Shown: piece after piece, positions 61,700 through 64,000 of the stretch | Layout: every line of letters begins with the position of its first letter | Position numbering within the stretch: position 1 is the first letter of the stretch | Assembly (NCBI RefSeq): GCF_020166105.1 | Contig: NZ_JAIUJY010000003.1 | Coordinates: forward strand, 186,001-250,000 | Source: Blastococcus sp. LR1 | Lineage (GTDB): Bacteria > Actinomycetota > Actinomycetes > Mycobacteriales > Geodermatophilaceae | Length of the DNA stretch: 64,000 nucleotides | Direction of reading: 5' to 3' | Notes under the pieces: model-generated | Databases searched by the model: none | What the model was told of the DNA's origin: nothing | Seen by the model: only the letters and a program-made list of their open reading frames with translations | Program-made: the position numbers and the translations under genes

Positions 61700-63334
61700 T
61701 CAGTCCTCCGCGATCCAGACGGCGGTGTCGGCCGGCAGCGCCAGCGAACGGCGGGACGTGTGCGTGACCTGCGGCGCCGAGGAGAGCAGCAGCGTGCCCG
61801 CCGTCCGGACCAGCACCGGGTGGTCGCCCATGTTGATCACGCACCGCACCGAGCGGCCCTCCGCGGTGCTGCGCACGGTGAGGACCTCACCCCGGCGGCT
61901 CACCGTCGCCTCGCCCGAGCCCAGCGCGGGGTGCTCCGCGCGGACGGCGAGCGCCTGGCGGTAGAGGTTCAGCATCGACCTGTCGTCGCGGGCCTGACGG
62001 GAGACCGCGTAGCGCCGCCAGTCGGCCGGGATCGGCAGCCACGGCTGGGCCGAGCCGCGGGGGGAGAAGCCCACGCCCGGAGTGGCGTTCCACGGCATCG
62101 GCACGCGGCAGCCGTCGCGGCCGCTGCGCTCGCCGCCGCTGCGGTGGAAGATCGGGTCCTTCTTGGCCGCGTCCGGCACGTCGGCCTGGGGGAGGCCCAG
62201 CTCGTCGCCGGCGTAGATGTAGGCCGAGCCGGGCAGGGCGAGCTTGAGCAGGGCCGCCGCCCGGGCGCGGGCGTCGCCCACCTCACCGCCGCCGAAGCGC
62301 GTCACCTGGCGGTCCTTGTCGTGGTTGCCGAGCACCCAGGAGACCGGCGCGCCGACCTTGCCGAACGCGTCCAGCGCGCTGCGCACGCCGTCGGCGAACG
62401 ACTCGGCCGACCAGCCGGACTTCAGCAGCCGGAAGGAGAACGCCTGGTGCATCTCGTCGGGCCGGGAGTAGAGGGCGATCTCCGCCGGGTCGGCCAGGCA
62501 GACCTCGCCGACGAGCATGGTGCCGGGGTACTCGTCGCACACGGCGCGCCAGCGGCGCCAGACGTCGTGCACCTCGGGCTGGTTCCAGGTCATGGCCTGC
62601 TCCGGGCCGTGCCCGAACAGGGTGGGGGAGTACTCGCCCGGGTTGTTCCGCAGGTCGGCGTCCTTGAACAGCCCGTAGGCGACGTCGACGCGGAACCCGT
62701 CCACCCCGCGGTCGAGCCAGAAGCGCAGCGTGCGCTCGAAGTCCTCGGCGACGGCGGGGTCGCGCCAGTTGAGGTCGGGCTGCTCCGGGGCGAACAGGTG
62801 CAGGTACCAGCGGCCGTCCGGGGTGCGGGACCAGGCCGGCCCGCCGAACAGCGAGCGCCAGTTGTTCGGCGGCTCCTCCGACGCGGGCGCGAAGTGGTAG
62901 CGCGAGGCCTCGGGGGAGTCGGGGTCGGCCAGCGCGGCCTGGAACCAGGGGTGCTGGTCGGAGGTGTGGTTGGGAACGACGTCGAGCAGCACCTTGAGGC
63001 CGAGGGCGCGGGCGTCCTCGACGAGGGCCTCGAGGTCGGCGACGTCGCCGTACTCGGGGTCGACGGCGCGGTAGTCGCTGATGTCGTAGCCGCCGTCGGC
63101 GCCGCCCGAGGGGTAGTGCGGGTTGATCCAGAGCGCGTCGACGCCCAGCCAGTTCAGGTACGGGAGGCGGGCGCGCAGGCCGGCCAGGTCACCGATGCCG
63201 TCGCCGTTCCCGTCGGCGAACGAGCGGAGGTAGACCTGGTAGACGACCGCGTCGCGCCACCAGGGGGACGCCGCCTGCTCGGGAGCGAACTGCCGCCGAG
63301 TCGAGGACCGCACCGTTGCGAGCCGAGCTGCCAT
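61700..63334 (-). CDS. GH13 alpha-glucosidase (oligo-1,6-glucosidase/trehalose-type family)
   Basis: A 544-residue intracellular GH13 enzyme. All four conserved regions appear: LLDVVPNHTSDQHPWF (I), GFRVDVAYGLFKDADLRN with the nucleophile Asp (II), MLVGEVCLADPAE with the acid/base Glu (III) and WVLGNHDKDRQVTRFGG (IV). The start WWRDAVVYQVYLRSFADGNGDGIGDL is the classic alpha-glucosidase opening. The C-terminal beta-sandwich is short. ATG 63334. It likely cleaves glucosyl linkages of maltose- or isomaltose-type oligosaccharides; no sugar transporter is next to it. Confidence 0.92.
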   Translation of the reverse strand: MAARLATVRSSTRRQFAPEQAASPWWRDAVVYQVYLRSFADGNGDGIGDLAGLRARLPYLNWLGVDALWINPHYPSGGADGGYDISDYRAVDPEYGDVADLEALVEDARALGLKVLLDVVPNHTSDQHPWFQAALADPDSPEASRYHFAPASEEPPNNWRSLFGGPAWSRTPDGRWYLHLFAPEQPDLNWRDPAVAEDFERTLRFWLDRGVDGFRVDVAYGLFKDADLRNNPGEYSPTLFGHGPEQAMTWNQPEVHDVWRRWRAVCDEYPGTMLVGEVCLADPAEIALYSRPDEMHQAFSFRLLKSGWSAESFADGVRSALDAFGKVGAPVSWVLGNHDKDRQVTRFGGGEVGDARARAAALLKLALPGSAYIYAGDELGLPQADVPDAAKKDPIFHRSGGERSGRDGCRVPMPWNATPGVGFSPRGSAQPWLPIPADWRRYAVSRQARDDRSMLNLYRQALAVRAEHPALGSGEATVSRRGEVLTVRSTAEGRSVRCVINMGDHPVLVRTAGTLLLSSAPQVTHTSRRSLALPADTAVWIAED

Positions 63335-63468
63335 GCGCCCTCAATCGGCAGGATCGGCCGCCGACTTGTGCACCCCTGGGTGCCGAGTGACCTCTGTGAT
63401 GGACCGTGACCTGCCCGTGACCTGGCCGGGATCGAGGTCCGCCGTCTGCCGGGACGCGCGGCACAGGA

Positions 63469-63474
63469 CAGGAT
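63469..63474 (+). promoter_or_regulatory. -10-like hexamer CAGGAT, leaderless start of the reductase gene
   Basis: CAGGAT ends 7 nt before ATG 63482. Confidence 0.35.
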
Positions 63475-63481
63475 GGGGCCC

Positions 63482-64000
63482 ATGGCAGCGGACGGTGCAC
63501 GGACCTTCGACCTCGTCCTCTACGGAGCCAGCGGCTTCGTCGGGCGACTCCTCGCCGGCTACCTGGCCGGATCCGCCCCGGACGGGCTCCGGATCGCGCT
63601 GGCCGGACGGTCGCGAAGCCGGCTGGAGGAGGTGCGGGCGGGGTTGCCCGCGGGCGGCCGCGACTGGGCGCTCGTCGTGGCGGACTCCACCGACGCCGAG
63701 TCGCTGCGCGCACTCGCGGAGAGCACCCGGGTCCTGGTCACGACCGTCGGCCCCTACGCCCGGTACGGCCTGCCCGTGGTGGAGGCCTGCGCCACGGCCG
63801 GCACGCACTACGCCGACCTCACCGGTGAGGTGCTCTTCGTGCGCGACGCGATCGACCGCTACGGCGCCGTCGCGGCGGAGACCGGCGCGCGCATCGTGCA
63901 CGCCTGCGGCTACGACTCCATCCCGTCGGACCTGAGCACCTTCCTGCTGGCCGAACGGGCGCGGGCCGACGGCGCGGGAGGCCTGCGCGACGTGCAGCTG
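63482..64000 (+). CDS. Saccharopine-dehydrogenase-like / trans-acting enoyl reductase family protein (3' partial)
   Basis: The first 173 residues of a Rossmann-fold oxidoreductase, cut by the window end. FDLVLYGASGFVGRLLAGYLAG is the nucleotide-binding loop; then IALAGRSRSRLEEV, VLVTTVGPYARYGLPVVEACATAGTHYADLTGE and VHACGYDSIPSDLSTFLL. This is the pattern of the family that includes mycobacterial trans-acting enoyl reductases (Rv2953-like) and saccharopine dehydrogenases. Start ATG 63482 is supported by the CAGGAT hexamer; ATG 63473 is an in-frame alternative. Confidence 0.85.
   Translation, partial: MAADGARTFDLVLYGASGFVGRLLAGYLAGSAPDGLRIALAGRSRSRLEEVRAGLPAGGRDWALVVADSTDAESLRALAESTRVLVTTVGPYARYGLPVVEACATAGTHYADLTGEVLFVRDAIDRYGAVAAETGARIVHACGYDSIPSDLSTFLLAERARADGAGGLRDVQL

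Overview
The window reads as chromosomal DNA from a very GC-rich actinobacterium. Third codon positions are almost all G or C, starts are often GTG, and the gene content is actinobacterial: ergothioneine genes egtABCD, a PASTA-type Ser/Thr kinase, MEDS/STAS sigma-pathway proteins, and a DUF4178/DUF2617/DUF4247/DUF350 operon. A soil genus of the Geodermatophilaceae (Blastococcus, Geodermatophilus, Modestobacter) is my best guess, but this is inference from style, not from a marker gene. I saw no rRNA or tRNA genes, CRISPR arrays, insertion sequences or phage genes. About 69 protein genes are called, including one partial at each edge. The only gene-free stretch above 300 bp (about 51610-51933) holds a small frameshifted coding relic.

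Layout. 1-7 kb: a DUF559 nuclease-like gene (partial), a two-subunit 3-oxoacid CoA-transferase, a zinc-ribbon protein, an ATPase-type sensory protein, succinate-semialdehyde dehydrogenase and pyridoxal kinase. 7-13.7 kb: a catabolic block made of an amidohydrolase-IclR operon divergent from a CaiB-type CoA-transferase, a citryl-CoA-lyase-like enzyme, an MDR oxidoreductase and an intradiol ring-cleavage dioxygenase. The substrate is unknown. 13.7-25 kb: an RND exporter, a Ser/Thr kinase, a formate/nitrite channel, and a minus-strand run of membrane proteins (BrkB-like, a tandem PAP2 fusion, AI-2E family, Na+/H+ antiporter). 25-30.6 kb: an HxlR regulator with clear inverted repeats, a VOC protein, a cytoplasmic-looking subtilase followed by an I9-propeptide-like small protein, a STAS protein, a phosphotransferase and a histidine phosphatase.

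30.6-38.5 kb: urease ureABC-FGD without ureE, then a uracil/mismatch DNA glycosylase, a flavodoxin-like reductase, two alpha/beta hydrolases, a Cys-rich small protein and a cold-shock protein with a long leader. 38.5-45.4 kb: a GH13 enzyme, a cyclase/ThDP-enzyme pair, DUF1330, an alpha/beta hydrolase and release factor 3. 45.4-49 kb: a tight operon DUF4178-DUF2617-DUF4247-DUF350-membrane aminopropyltransferase. 49-56 kb: an EF-G-binding (FBP) protein, a reductase, two MFS transporters, an AGCS symporter with a UspA protein, and a TPR-like hypothetical. 56-60.5 kb: egtABCD. 60.5-64 kb: a DUF2238-like membrane protein, DUF4287, a GH13 alpha-glucosidase and a saccharopine-dehydrogenase-like reductase cut by the window end.

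A recurring signal is a -10 hexamer of the type TAGCGT placed 6-7 nt before a start codon. This suggests many leaderless mRNAs and decides several starts. The parts most worth follow-up are the catabolic block, the subtilase/inhibitor pair, the five-gene DUF/aminopropyltransferase operon, the tandem PAP2 protein and the cold-shock leader.
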